Shown here in pieces: positions 47,020 through 55,320 of a stretch of 64,000 bases of DNA. The DNA comes from Rhodocyclaceae bacterium. GTDB lineage: Bacteria > Pseudomonadota > Gammaproteobacteria > Burkholderiales > Rhodocyclaceae. The stretch spans positions 99,635 to 163,634 of the forward strand of contig JAGTRP010000009.1 in NCBI GenBank assembly GCA_018261935.1. Direction: 5' to 3'. Position numbers and translations under genes: made by a program. The number at the start of each line of letters is the position of its first letter. Positions within the stretch are counted from its first letter, which is position 1. The notes under the pieces were generated by a model. It had not been told where the DNA came from, ran no database searches, and worked only from the letters and a program-made list of their open reading frames with translations.

Positions 47020-49185
47020 ATGGATGCGATGGAGCACTCCCATCACCCTGCCCCGGCCCAGCCGGTGGTCGCCCCGCCGGGCACCGAATACACCTGCCCC
47101 ATGCACCCGGAAATTCGCCAGCCCACCCCCGGCAACTGCCCCAAGTGCGGCATGGCCCTGGAGCCCGTCCTGCCCGGCCTGGAAGCCCCGGAGGAGGACA
47201 GCGAGTACCGGGATTTCCGGCGCCGCTTCTGGTTCAGCCTGCCCCTCACCGTCGTGGTGGTCCTCCTGGCCATGGCCGGCCACCGGCTCCCGGGGCTCTC
47301 CCCGGCCGTCCGCACCTGGGCCGAACTGCTGCTGAGCCTGCCCATCGTCCTGTGGGCCGGCCGGCCCTTCTTCGTCCGGGGCTGGCAGTCGGTGGTCCAT
47401 CGCAGCCCCAACATGTGGACCCTCATCGGCCTGGGCACCGGCGCCGCGTTCGTCTACAGCGTCGTGGCCACCCTGGCCCCCGGCCTCTTTCCGCCCGCCT
47501 TCTTCGCCCACGGCCGCATCGGCGTCTATTTCGAGGCGGCGGCGGTCATCATCTCCCTCACCCTCCTCGGGCAGATGCTGGAACAGCGGGCCCGCTCGCA
47601 AACCTCGGCGGCCATCAGGGCGCTCTTGGGCCTGGCGCCCAAGACGGCGCGGCGGATCAACCCGGACGGCGGCGAGGAGGATATTCCCCTCGCTCACGTC
47701 CATGTCGGCGACAGCCTACGGGTCCGCCCCGGCGAAAAGGTGCCGGTGGACGGGGCGGTGGTCGAGGGCGCCAGCGCGGTGGACGAATCCATGCTCACCG
47801 GCGAGCCAATTCCCGTGACCAAGCGCCCCGGGGACAAGGTGATCGGCGCCACCCTCAACACCTCCGGCAGCCTGGTCATGCGCTCGGAGAAGGTGGGAGC
47901 CCAGACCGTGCTCTCCCAGATCATCCAGATGGTGGCCCAGGCCCAGCGCTCCCGGGCGCCCATGCAGCGCCTGGCCGACGGGGTGGCGGGCTGGTTCGTC
48001 CTGGCTGTGGTGGCCATCGCCCTCTTGAGCTTCTTCGCCTGGGGCTTTTTCGGCGGCGACCGGGGCTGGGTCTTCGGCCTCATCAACGCCGTCTCGGTGC
48101 TCATCATCGCCTGCCCCTGCGCCCTCGGCCTGGCCACCCCCATGTCCATCATGGTCGCCACCGGCCGGGCGGCCACCGAGGGCGTGCTGTTCCGGGACGC
48201 AGCCGCCATCGAGCGCCTGCGCCAGGTGGATACCCTCATCGTCGACAAGACTGGCACCCTGACCGAGGGCCGCCCGACCTTCGAGCGGGCCGTGGCGGCG
48301 GCCGGGACGAGCGAGGACGAGGTGTTGCGCCTCGCGGCCAGCCTCGACCAGGGCAGCGAGCATCCCCTGGCCGCTGCCATCGTCCGGGCCGCCCGGGAGC
48401 GGGGTCTGGCCCTGGAAAAGGCCGAGGACTTCGAATCCGCCAGCGGCATCGGCGTGCGCGGCCGGGTGGGCGGCCGGGTGGGCGGCCGGCGTCTCGCCCT
48501 GGGCAACGCCGCCTTCATGGCCCAGGAGGGCGTCCCGATGGAGGAACTGGAGGAAGCCGCCGAAACCCTGCGCCAGGACGGGGCGAGCGTCATCCACCTG
48601 GCGGCAGACGGGCACCTCCAGGGCCTCCTGGCCGTCTCTGACCCCGTCAAGGCGAGCACCCCCGAAGCCCTCGCCACCCTGCGGGAAGCCGGCCTGCGGG
48701 TGGTGATGGCCACCGGCGACGGGCTCACCACGGCCCGGGCGGTGGGCCGCCGGCTGGGCATCGACGAGGTCCATGGGGAAGTGAAGCCCGCCGACAAGCT
48801 CGCCCTGGTGGACCGGCTGCAGCGGGAAGGCCGGGTGGTGGCCATGGCCGGGGACGGCATCAACGATGCGCCGGCGCTGGCCAAGGCCGACGTGGGCATT
48901 GCCATGGGCACCGGCACCGACGTCGCCATGCACAGCGCCCAGGTGACCCTGGTGAAGGGCGACCTGCGGGGCATCGCCCGGGCCCGGCAGCTGTCCGCCG
49001 CCACCGTCGGCAACATGCGGCAGAACCTGGCCTTTGCCTTCATCTACAACGCGCTCGGCGTGCCGGTGGCGGCGGGCGTCCTCTACCCCTTCTTCGGCCT
49101 GGTGCTCACCCCCATCATCGCCGCCCTGGCCATGACCTTCTCGTCGGTCAGCGTGGTGACCAACGCCCTGCGCCTTCGCGGCTGA
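47020..49185 (+). CDS. copA: Cu(I)-exporting P1B-type ATPase with N-terminal heavy-metal-binding domain
   Basis: Encodes 721 residues. The N-terminus has a His-rich start ([12 protein letters not shown]) and a short zinc-ribbon-like metal domain (YTCPMHPEI...PGNCPKCGM) instead of the CXXC HMA domains of classical CopA. Then come eight membrane helices, the actuator TGE (MLTGEPIPV), the CPC metal site in [13 protein letters not shown], the phosphorylation site [23 protein letters not shown], and the closing YN...[15 protein letters not shown] typical of Cu(I) pumps (P1B-1). It removes cytosolic copper to the periplasm, where CopK, CusF and the RND pump can take it. It follows atpG by 11 nt. 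Confidence 0.96.
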   Translation: MDAMEHSHHPAPAQPVVAPPGTEYTCPMHPEIRQPTPGNCPKCGMALEPVLPGLEAPEEDSEYRDFRRRFWFSLPLTVVVVLLAMAGHRLPGLSPAVRTWAELLLSLPIVLWAGRPFFVRGWQSVVHRSPNMWTLIGLGTGAAFVYSVVATLAPGLFPPAFFAHGRIGVYFEAAAVIISLTLLGQMLEQRARSQTSAAIRALLGLAPKTARRINPDGGEEDIPLAHVHVGDSLRVRPGEKVPVDGAVVEGASAVDESMLTGEPIPVTKRPGDKVIGATLNTSGSLVMRSEKVGAQTVLSQIIQMVAQAQRSRAPMQRLADGVAGWFVLAVVAIALLSFFAWGFFGGDRGWVFGLINAVSVLIIACPCALGLATPMSIMVATGRAATEGVLFRDAAAIERLRQVDTLIVDKTGTLTEGRPTFERAVAAAGTSEDEVLRLAASLDQGSEHPLAAAIVRAARERGLALEKAEDFESASGIGVRGRVGGRVGGRRLALGNAAFMAQEGVPMEELEEAAETLRQDGASVIHLAADGHLQGLLAVSDPVKASTPEALATLREAGLRVVMATGDGLTTARAVGRRLGIDEVHGEVKPADKLALVDRLQREGRVVAMAGDGINDAPALAKADVGIAMGTGTDVAMHSAQVTLVKGDLRGIARARQLSAATVGNMRQNLAFAFIYNALGVPVAAGVLYPFFGLVLTPIIAALAMTFSSVSVVTNALRLRG

Positions 49186-49220
49186 CGGGTTGTCCAACTT
49201 CTTTTTCGAAAGGAACGATC

Positions 49221-49484
49221 ATGAGAAAGCACCTCCTCCCCCTGCTGATGTGCGCCTCCTTCTCCATCCTGGCAGCGGACGAGCAGGTCATCGAGCTCAA
49301 GGACGGCGGCAGGGTCACCGTCGATGCCAAGGGCCATATGGTGCATATGGACGCCGCCGGCAAGCGGGTCAAGATGAAGGACGGCGTGGTCATGGAAGGC
49401 AAGGACGGCTCGAAGTACATGATGAAGAACGACGCCATCTGGAAGCAGATCATGGAAAAGGGCAGCCTGAACCCGAAGCTGTAG
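49221..49484 (+). CDS. copK: CopK-family periplasmic copper-binding protein
   Basis: Encodes 87 residues with a signal peptide (LLPLLMCASFSILA-AD). The mature ~68 residues show the CopK pattern, a small all-beta protein with spaced Met: VIELKDGGRVTVDAKGHMVHMDAAGKRVKMKDGVVMEGKDGSKYMMKNDAIWK. CopK of Cupriavidus metallidurans binds Cu(I) through four Met and then Cu(II) cooperatively. It is 35 nt after copA with AAAGGAACG upstream of the ATG and is the last copper gene. The ~215 nt after it carry no gene. Confidence 0.88.
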   Translation: MRKHLLPLLMCASFSILAADEQVIELKDGGRVTVDAKGHMVHMDAAGKRVKMKDGVVMEGKDGSKYMMKNDAIWKQIMEKGSLNPKL

Positions 49485-49699
49485 GACAGGGCATGGCCGG
49501 GAACCCCTGGAGCCCTTGGGGTGGGATGTAGGGCAATATCAATTCCCTAGCCGCCGACAACTACCGGCATTTCCGAGGTGGGGATGGATCGGTTCGGGTA
49601 TTTCCAGCCCCCGGCGGCCTGCTTAGGCTTTTCTCCTTGTCTGCCCAGGGTTTTTGAGACTGGCAGCGATACAACCAGAAGCACTTCAAGGAGTCAGCC

Positions 49700-50074
49700 A
49701 TGAAATCAAATGCAATGCTATTCATCTGCCGCCTGCTCATCGCCACGATGACCTTTCTGGCCGTGCAGTCCGCCCACGCCGGCATGATCGGGACCAGCCA
49801 GGCCATTTCCGCCAGCAGCGGCCAAGTGGACCGGGACGCCCTGTTGCGGGCCATGGGCCGGTCCGAGGTCTCGAGCCAGCTCCAGACCATGGGCATCGAC
49901 CCGCAAACTGCCCAGGACCGGGTGGCCGCGATGACCGACGAGGAGGTCCACAGCCTCGCCGGCAAGCTGAACACCCTGCCCGCCGGCGCCAACGGGGAAG
50001 ACTGGGGCTGGGCCCTGGCTGCCGTGATCGTCATCGCCGTCCTCATCTACTACAACTACGGGTGGAAGAAGTAG
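49700..50074 (+). CDS. PA2779 family membrane protein
   Basis: Encodes 124 residues: signal peptide (LLIATMTFLAVQSAHA), a helical periplasmic part (ISASSGQVDRDALLRAMGRSEVSSQLQTMGIDPQTAQDRVAAMTDEEVHSLAGKL) and a C-terminal membrane helix (WALAAVIVIAVLIYYNYGWKK). This matches the PA2779 family, always paired with a PA2778-type cysteine peptidase. AAGGAG stands before the ATG. Its stop TAG overlaps the GTG of the peptidase. Function unknown; it may anchor or regulate the peptidase. Confidence 0.85.
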   Translation: MKSNAMLFICRLLIATMTFLAVQSAHAGMIGTSQAISASSGQVDRDALLRAMGRSEVSSQLQTMGIDPQTAQDRVAAMTDEEVHSLAGKLNTLPAGANGEDWGWALAAVIVIAVLIYYNYGWKK

Positions 50075-51099
50075 TGGGCCTGGCCCGGAAGGTTTCCTGG
50101 GGGACTGCCCGCCTGTTGGCGGGCATCTCCCTGGTCGTCGGCCTGCTCAACGGCTGCGCCCTGGTCGTGCCGCAAACCGAGGAACTGCGCCAGGCCAGGC
50201 CGGCGGACCTGCCGGAGCGGGTCGAACTGGGCGCCGTCCCCTTCTTCCCGCAGCACGACTACCAATGCGGTCCCGCCGCCCTGGCCATGACCCTGGCCCA
50301 TTCCGGCCTCCCGGTGACCAAGGAGGAGCTGGTGGATAAGGTCTATCTGCCGGCCCGCCAGGGCAGCCTGCAGGTCGAAATGCTGGCCGCGCCGCGGCGC
50401 TACGGCATGGTGTCCTATGAGCTCGCCCCCCGCTACGAGGATGTCCTGCGGGAAGTGGCGGCCGGGACCCCGGTGATCGTGCTCCAGGACTACGGCGTCT
50501 GGCCGGCTGCCATCTGGCATTACGCGGTGGTGGTGGGCTATGACCTGACCCAGGGCGAACTGGTGCTGCGCTCGGGGGAGAAGGAGCGGCTGGTCATGCC
50601 CCTCAGCGTCCTCGAATACACCTGGAAGGAGAGCAAGTATTGGGCGATGGTCGCCGTGCCCCCCGACCGCATCCCGGCGACGGCCACCGAACCCCGCTAC
50701 CTGGCTGCCATCGGCGCCATGGAAGGGGTCGGCGACAAGGGCGCCGTCAAGACGGCTTACACCACTTTCCTGAAGCGCTGGCCGGACAACCTCGCCGCCG
50801 GCATCGGGCTGGCCAATGCCCATTACGCCCTGGGCGAACTGAAGGAAGCGGAGGCGGTGCTCCGCCGAACGGCCGACCGCCACCCGGATTCGGCCATCGT
50901 GCTGAACAATCTGGCCCAGACCCTCTCGGATCTCGGCCGCCAGGGCGAAGCCTTGAAGCTGATCGATCAGGCCGTGGCCCTCGACAGCTCCTTCGCGGCG
51001 GCGGTCAGCGAAACACGGGAACAGATCCTGCGGCGGATGGCCACGACAAAAGTCCCCCGCCTTTCCCGGGAACAAGGGTCGAGAGGTGCACGAAACTAG
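50074..51099 (+). CDS. PA2778 family C39-like cysteine peptidase lipoprotein with TPR tail
   Basis: Encodes 341 residues from a GTG sharing one base with the upstream stop. A lipoprotein signal (LVVGLLNGCALV, Cys about residue 28) is followed by a papain-like C39 domain: Cys in QHDYQCGPAALAMTL, His in AIWHYAVVVGYD, Asp/Asn just after. Residues ~215-330 hold two to three TPR units (AAGIGLANAHYALGELKEAEAVLRRTADRHPDSAIVLNNLAQTLSDLGRQGEALKLIDQAV). It should be a periplasmic outer-membrane-anchored peptidase. Substrate not known; PA2779 protein is the probable partner. Confidence 0.88.
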   Translation: MGLARKVSWGTARLLAGISLVVGLLNGCALVVPQTEELRQARPADLPERVELGAVPFFPQHDYQCGPAALAMTLAHSGLPVTKEELVDKVYLPARQGSLQVEMLAAPRRYGMVSYELAPRYEDVLREVAAGTPVIVLQDYGVWPAAIWHYAVVVGYDLTQGELVLRSGEKERLVMPLSVLEYTWKESKYWAMVAVPPDRIPATATEPRYLAAIGAMEGVGDKGAVKTAYTTFLKRWPDNLAAGIGLANAHYALGELKEAEAVLRRTADRHPDSAIVLNNLAQTLSDLGRQGEALKLIDQAVALDSSFAAAVSETREQILRRMATTKVPRLSREQGSRGARN

Positions 51100-51147
51100 G
51101 TGCAATGCTCTAAGATTCACCCTGTCGAACCGGCAATCCCTTTCCCC

Positions 51148-51663
51148 ATGCTTCCTCCCTTGCGACCAGCCTTCCTGACGGCCCTGGCGGCGTTGCTGCT
51201 CAGCGCATGCAATACGACGCCGCCGACCCCTGTCTATCGCAGCGAGGCCTTCAACTCCAACTCCCCCTTCGAGTACTGGAGCACCCGGGAGCCCACCGCC
51301 GCCTGCGAACTCGGCAAGCGCGCCCTCCTCAGCCAGGGCTACCAGGTGGACGACTCCAAGCCCCAGAACATCCGGGGGGAAAAGCTTTTCCAGCCCCAGC
51401 CGGACCACGGCATGAAGCTCAACATCACCCTGGTGTGCCTGCCCAGCAACGTCGGGACGGTGATCTACGCCAACGGCCAGCAGACCCGCTACGACCTCAA
51501 GTCCCGGGGCAGCAGCGCCGGCGTCAGCGTGGCGGGGCTCGGATCCCTGTCCCTGCCCTGGGCGACGGACAAGGACGAACTGGTCAAGGTCGGCGAGGAA
51601 ACCATTTCCGACCCGGATTTCTATCGCCGCCTCTTCGCCCTCATCGGCACCTTCGACAACTGA
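51148..51663 (+). CDS. DUF2242 family lipoprotein
   Basis: Encodes 171 residues from the ATG at 51148; an upstream open frame begins within the previous gene's end and lacks a ribosome site. Lipobox LLLSAC (Cys about residue 21). The mature part includes AFNSNSPFEYWSTREPTAACELGKRALLSQGYQVDDSKPQNIRGEKLFQPQPDH and ends with DPDFYRRLFALIGTFDN, which fits the betaproteobacterial DUF2242 family. Function unknown. It precedes pepD by 10 nt and may share its transcript. Confidence 0.8.
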   Translation: MLPPLRPAFLTALAALLLSACNTTPPTPVYRSEAFNSNSPFEYWSTREPTAACELGKRALLSQGYQVDDSKPQNIRGEKLFQPQPDHGMKLNITLVCLPSNVGTVIYANGQQTRYDLKSRGSSAGVSVAGLGSLSLPWATDKDELVKVGEETISDPDFYRRLFALIGTFDN

Positions 51664-51673
51664 TCCCCTCTTG

Positions 51674-53146
51674 ATGACCGACACGCCTTTCCCCGACGCC
51701 GTCTTCGACGGCCTGGCGCCGGCCCCCGTGTGGGCCCATTTCGCCACCCTCTGCCGCATTCCCCGGCCCTCCAAGGGCGAAGCCCCCCTGCGGGAACACC
51801 TGCGGCGATGGGCAGCCGGCCGGGGCCTCGCCGCGACGGTGGATGGGGCCGGCAACCTCATCATCCGCAAGCCGGCCACCCCCGGCCGCGAAAACGCCCC
51901 GGGCGTCATCCTCCAGGCCCACCTGGACATGGTCTGCCAGAAGAATGCCGGCACCGCCCACGACTTTGCCCGGGATCCCATCCGGCCCCTCCTGCGGGAC
52001 GGCTGGCTGGTGGCGGAGGACACCACCCTCGGGGCCGACAACGGCATCGGGGCGGCCCTCATCCTGGCGCTCCTGGAGGATGCCGAAACTCCCCATGGTC
52101 CCATCGAGGCCCTGTTCACCGTGGACGAGGAAGCCGGCATGGGGGGCGCCCGAGGCCTGGCCCCCGGCGTGCTGGCCGGGCGCCTGATGCTCAACCTGGA
52201 TACCGAGGACTGGGGCGAGTTCTACCTGGGCTGCGCCGGCGGCCTGGACGTCAATGTCGCCCGTCCCGGCGCGGCGGAGCCCCTCCCCGCCGGCTTCGCG
52301 CCCTGGCGCATCGACCTGAGGGGGCTGCGGGGCGGCCACTCCGGCGTGGATATCCACCTGGAGCGGGGCAACGCCATCAAGCTCCTGGTCCGCCTCCTGC
52401 GCGGCCTGGAGAGCCGCTTTTCCGTTCGCCTCTGCGCCCTCGAAGGCGGCAGCGCCCGCAACGCCCTGCCCCGGGAGGCCTTTGCCACCATCGCCCTGCC
52501 CGCCGCCCACGGGGACGCCCTCGCCGGCCTGCTGGCCGAGTGGCAGACCCGCCTGCGCCAGGAACTGGCGGGGGTGGACGAGGGGCTGACCCTGGCCTGC
52601 CGGCCGGACAGCGCCGAACGGGTGATGGCCCCCCGGGAACAGGCGGTCTGGCTGAACTCGCTGCACGCCGCCCCCCACGGGGTCCGGCGCTGGAGCCGGC
52701 AGGTGCCCGGGGTGGTGGAAACTTCCAACAACCTGGGCATGGTGGCGCTGGCGCCGGCAGGAGGCTCCTGCAACTTCATGGTGCGCTCCCTCACCGACAG
52801 CGGCGCCACCGCCCTGGCCGACGAGATCGAAAGCCTCTTCGCCCTGTCCGGCACGGCGGTGGAGAAATCCGGCCATTACCCGGGCTGGGCGCCGAATCCC
52901 GCTTCGCCCCTGCTGGCCCTGTGCCGCTCGGTTTATGAACGGAATTTCGGCGGTGAAGCCGAGGTGAAGGTGATCCACGCCGGCCTCGAATGCGGGATCA
53001 TCGGCGCCAAGTACCCGGGACTGGACATCGTCTCCTTCGGCCCCACCATCCGCGGCGCCCATGCCCCGGGCGAGGCCGTGGACATCGCCTCGGTGGGCCG
53101 CGCCTGGCGGCTGCTGACCGCCATCCTGGCGGCCGCCGCGGCCTGA
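51674..53146 (+). CDS. pepD: Aminoacyl-histidine dipeptidase (peptidase D, M20 family)
   Basis: Encodes 490 residues from the ATG at 51674. It hydrolyses Xaa-His dipeptides such as carnosine in the cytosol with two metal ions. M20 ligands and motifs are present: VILQAHLDMVCQKN, TTLGADNGIGAALILALLED, the catalytic Glu pair in FTVDEEAGMGGARGL, LDTEDWGEFYLGCAGG, and the last His ligand region in GPTIRGAHAPGEAVDI. The dimerisation (lid) domain lies between residues ~205 and 385. A GC-rich inverted repeat (GGCCGGGGC...GCCCCGGCC, about 53163-53200) follows as a probable terminator. Confidence 0.95.
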   Translation: MTDTPFPDAVFDGLAPAPVWAHFATLCRIPRPSKGEAPLREHLRRWAAGRGLAATVDGAGNLIIRKPATPGRENAPGVILQAHLDMVCQKNAGTAHDFARDPIRPLLRDGWLVAEDTTLGADNGIGAALILALLEDAETPHGPIEALFTVDEEAGMGGARGLAPGVLAGRLMLNLDTEDWGEFYLGCAGGLDVNVARPGAAEPLPAGFAPWRIDLRGLRGGHSGVDIHLERGNAIKLLVRLLRGLESRFSVRLCALEGGSARNALPREAFATIALPAAHGDALAGLLAEWQTRLRQELAGVDEGLTLACRPDSAERVMAPREQAVWLNSLHAAPHGVRRWSRQVPGVVETSNNLGMVALAPAGGSCNFMVRSLTDSGATALADEIESLFALSGTAVEKSGHYPGWAPNPASPLLALCRSVYERNFGGEAEVKVIHAGLECGIIGAKYPGLDIVSFGPTIRGAHAPGEAVDIASVGRAWRLLTAILAAAAA

Positions 53147-53353
53147 CCGCCGGCGGATCCGGGCCGGGGCGGACCCGGCCACGGGGCAGCCCCGGCCTCC
53201 TGTCGTGCAGGAATCTTCTGACACGGGATTCCGCCCCGTCTGACAGAAAGCGGCGAGCCCCTTGCCGACACTAGAAGACTGCAGCCCCTTCCCCGGCGAT
53301 CCGGCCGGGGAGAAGCGGCACGCTGCAGCCATCCCTCTCACAGGAGAACAGGC

Positions 53354-53809
53354 ATGAAACTCACGATGCGACTCGCCACCCTCGCCGTCCTCGGCACCCT
53401 TCCCCTGGCCGGCATCTGCGCCGACAACTGGGGCGCCGAAAGCACCGGCAGCCCCAGGGGCCAGGACACTCCCGGCAGCATGGGCAGTACGGGCAGCAGC
53501 CATGTCACCGGCTCCGCCGGCAGCGGCAGCCCCACCGCCTCCCTGGATCGCTTCAACAGCCTCGACAGCAACCGGGACGGCGTGATCTACCGGAGCGAGG
53601 CGGCGAACGACCGGGACATCAGCGCCCGCTTCGACCAGCTCGACACCAACCGCGACGGCCAGGTTTCCCTTTCCGAATGGCAAGCCGGCATGTCGGCCAC
53701 CGGCGCCGCCGGCGTCAGCGGCTCCAGCCGCGGCCAGCCCAGCGGCACTGTCAGTCCCTCGCCTTCGGACACCCAGAGTCCTTCCGGAACCGGGTCCCCG
53801 ACCCGCTGA
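53354..53809 (+). CDS. Exported EF-hand calcium-binding protein
   Basis: Encodes 151 residues with a signal peptide (LATLAVLGTLPLAGICA) and AGGAG before the ATG. Two EF-hand loops, DSNRDGVIYRSE and DTNRDGQVSLSE, each have the full set of Ca2+ oxygen ligands, about 28 residues apart. Flanking sequences are low-complexity (Gly/Ser/Thr/Pro), both before (residues 25-60) and after (110-151) the pair. Similar small proteins are common in betaproteobacteria and are thought to bind Ca2+ in the periplasm; no partner is seen. It faces the next gene tail to tail with no gap. Confidence 0.85.
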   Translation: MKLTMRLATLAVLGTLPLAGICADNWGAESTGSPRGQDTPGSMGSTGSSHVTGSAGSGSPTASLDRFNSLDSNRDGVIYRSEAANDRDISARFDQLDTNRDGQVSLSEWQAGMSATGAAGVSGSSRGQPSGTVSPSPSDTQSPSGTGSPTR

Positions 53810-54052
53810 TCAGGCCTCCGGCCCGAGACCGAGCGCCTCGCGGAAGCGGCGCTCGGCTTCGTCGGGTTCGCCCAGGCAGAGGTCGATCATGAAGTCGCCG
53901 TCGGCCTCGTCCCCCAGGGAACTGTCGTCCTTGCCCTGCTGATGCCACTCGGCCATGACCCGGCGGCCCAGGGCCGCCAGGCTGGGCGGGACGCCGAATT
54001 GGAGGGCCCGGTGTTCCCAGAGCTCCCAGGAAGGTATTTGTTGCGTGGTCAT
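53810..54052 (-). CDS. Small uncharacterised cytoplasmic protein
   Basis: Encodes 80 residues from the ATG at 54052, set by GGAGCGAG at 5-6 nt; the open frame further upstream is not supported. The protein is acidic, helical and soluble: TTQQIPSWELWEHRALQFGVPPSLAALGRRVMAEWHQQGKDDSSLGDEADGDFMIDLCLG, ending in a Glu/Arg-rich helix. No family recognised. Its stop abuts the stop of the EF-hand gene. The ~140 nt before it, shared with the divergent depolymerase gene, probably hold both promoters. Confidence 0.65.
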   Translation of the reverse strand: MTTQQIPSWELWEHRALQFGVPPSLAALGRRVMAEWHQQGKDDSSLGDEADGDFMIDLCLGEPDEAERRFREALGLGPEA

Positions 54053-54191
54053 TTCTCGCTCCTTTCCGGGAATGGTAGCAAGAAGTCCGGCTTTCCACGG
54101 CATCCGGCCGCTGCAAATACAATGCCACCGGCATTGACGCAGCGGGCAGCCCTGTGCCATCGTGCGTTCTCCCCCCTGCGCAGGAGAACCC

Positions 54192-55313
54192 ATGAACCCC
54201 ATCCCCAGCAGCCGCTTCTGCCGCGCGGCCTTCCTGGCCGCCTGCCTCCTGGCCCTGGCGCGCTCCGGCCTCGCCGACCCGTTCCCGGCGCTGCCCGCCC
54301 TCAATGTGGACATCGCTGAAACCTCCGTCTCGGGCATCTCCTCCGGCGCCTTCATGTCGGTGCAGTTCCAGGTGGCCCATTCGTCCATCGTCAAGGGCGC
54401 CGGCGTCGTCGCCGGCGGGCCCTACTACTGCGCCCAGGACGACGCCATCCGCGCCACCACCCAATGCACCTGTACCCTGGACCCGCTGCACCAGGTCTGC
54501 TCCGTCTCCCCCACCAGCGCCGACGTTCCCGCGCTGGAAAAGGCCACCCGGGATTTCGCCCAGAAAAACCTCATCGACAACCCCGACAACCTGGCCCGAC
54601 AGCGGGTCTACGTCTTCGCCGGCGGCAAGGATGAGCTGGTGCCCGCCCCTGTCATCGACCAGCTCGACGACTATTACCGGCGGCTGGCGGTGCCGGCAGC
54701 CAACGTCAAGACCGAGCGCTGGGCCAAGGCCGGCCACACCATGCCGACGATGCGCTACGGAAACGCCTGCCCGGTCACGGACACCCCCTACATCAGCGAC
54801 TGCAATTTCGATGGCGCCAAGGAAATCCTGACCTGGATCTACGGTCCCCTCGCCACCGCCAAGAAAACGAAGAAGCCAAAGGCCGGCGGCCGCTTCATCC
54901 AGTTCGACCAGACGCCCTACCTGCCCGCGAGCCAGCGCTACAGCTGGACCACGGGCATGGACCAGTCGGGGTGGCTGTACCTTCCCGCCGCCTGCGAGCG
55001 GGGCGAGCCCTGCCGGCTCCATGTCGCCTTCCACGGCTGCAAGCAGGGCCAGAGCTACGCCCTCCTGCGGCCCCTGCCGGACGGCAGCGTCTATTACGGC
55101 ACCACCTTCGTGCGCCACGCCGGCTACGACACCTGGGCCGACGCCAACCGCATCGCCGTGCTCTTTCCCCAGGCGGTTTCCATCCCGGGCCTCAATCCCA
55201 ACGGCTGCTGGGACTGGTGGGGCTACACCGACGGCAACTACGCCACCCGCAAGGGCGTGCAGATTTCCACCGTCCGCGCCATGATCGACCGGATCGCCTC
55301 CGGCAAGCGCTGA
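54192..55313 (+). CDS. Extracellular polyhydroxyalkanoate depolymerase, catalytic domain type 2
   Basis: Encodes 373 residues from the ATG with CAGGAGAA upstream. A signal peptide (FLAACLLALARSGLA) precedes an alpha/beta-hydrolase domain. The nucleophile Ser is in VSGISSGAFMSVQFQ (GISSGAF, near residue 54), the Asp is in FAGGKDELVPAPVI and the His in WAKAGHTMPT. Several Cys pairs (YYCAQDDAIR...CTCTLDPLHQVC) suggest disulfides in the exported enzyme. The C-terminal half (HVAFHGCKQG...NPNGCWDWWGYTDGNYATRKG) is typical of this PHB-depolymerase family. It lacks a separate substrate-binding domain, so the enzyme may act on short oligomers. Confidence 0.88.
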   Translation: MNPIPSSRFCRAAFLAACLLALARSGLADPFPALPALNVDIAETSVSGISSGAFMSVQFQVAHSSIVKGAGVVAGGPYYCAQDDAIRATTQCTCTLDPLHQVCSVSPTSADVPALEKATRDFAQKNLIDNPDNLARQRVYVFAGGKDELVPAPVIDQLDDYYRRLAVPAANVKTERWAKAGHTMPTMRYGNACPVTDTPYISDCNFDGAKEILTWIYGPLATAKKTKKPKAGGRFIQFDQTPYLPASQRYSWTTGMDQSGWLYLPAACERGEPCRLHVAFHGCKQGQSYALLRPLPDGSVYYGTTFVRHAGYDTWADANRIAVLFPQAVSIPGLNPNGCWDWWGYTDGNYATRKGVQISTVRAMIDRIASGKR

Positions 55314-55320
55314 AGTTCTT

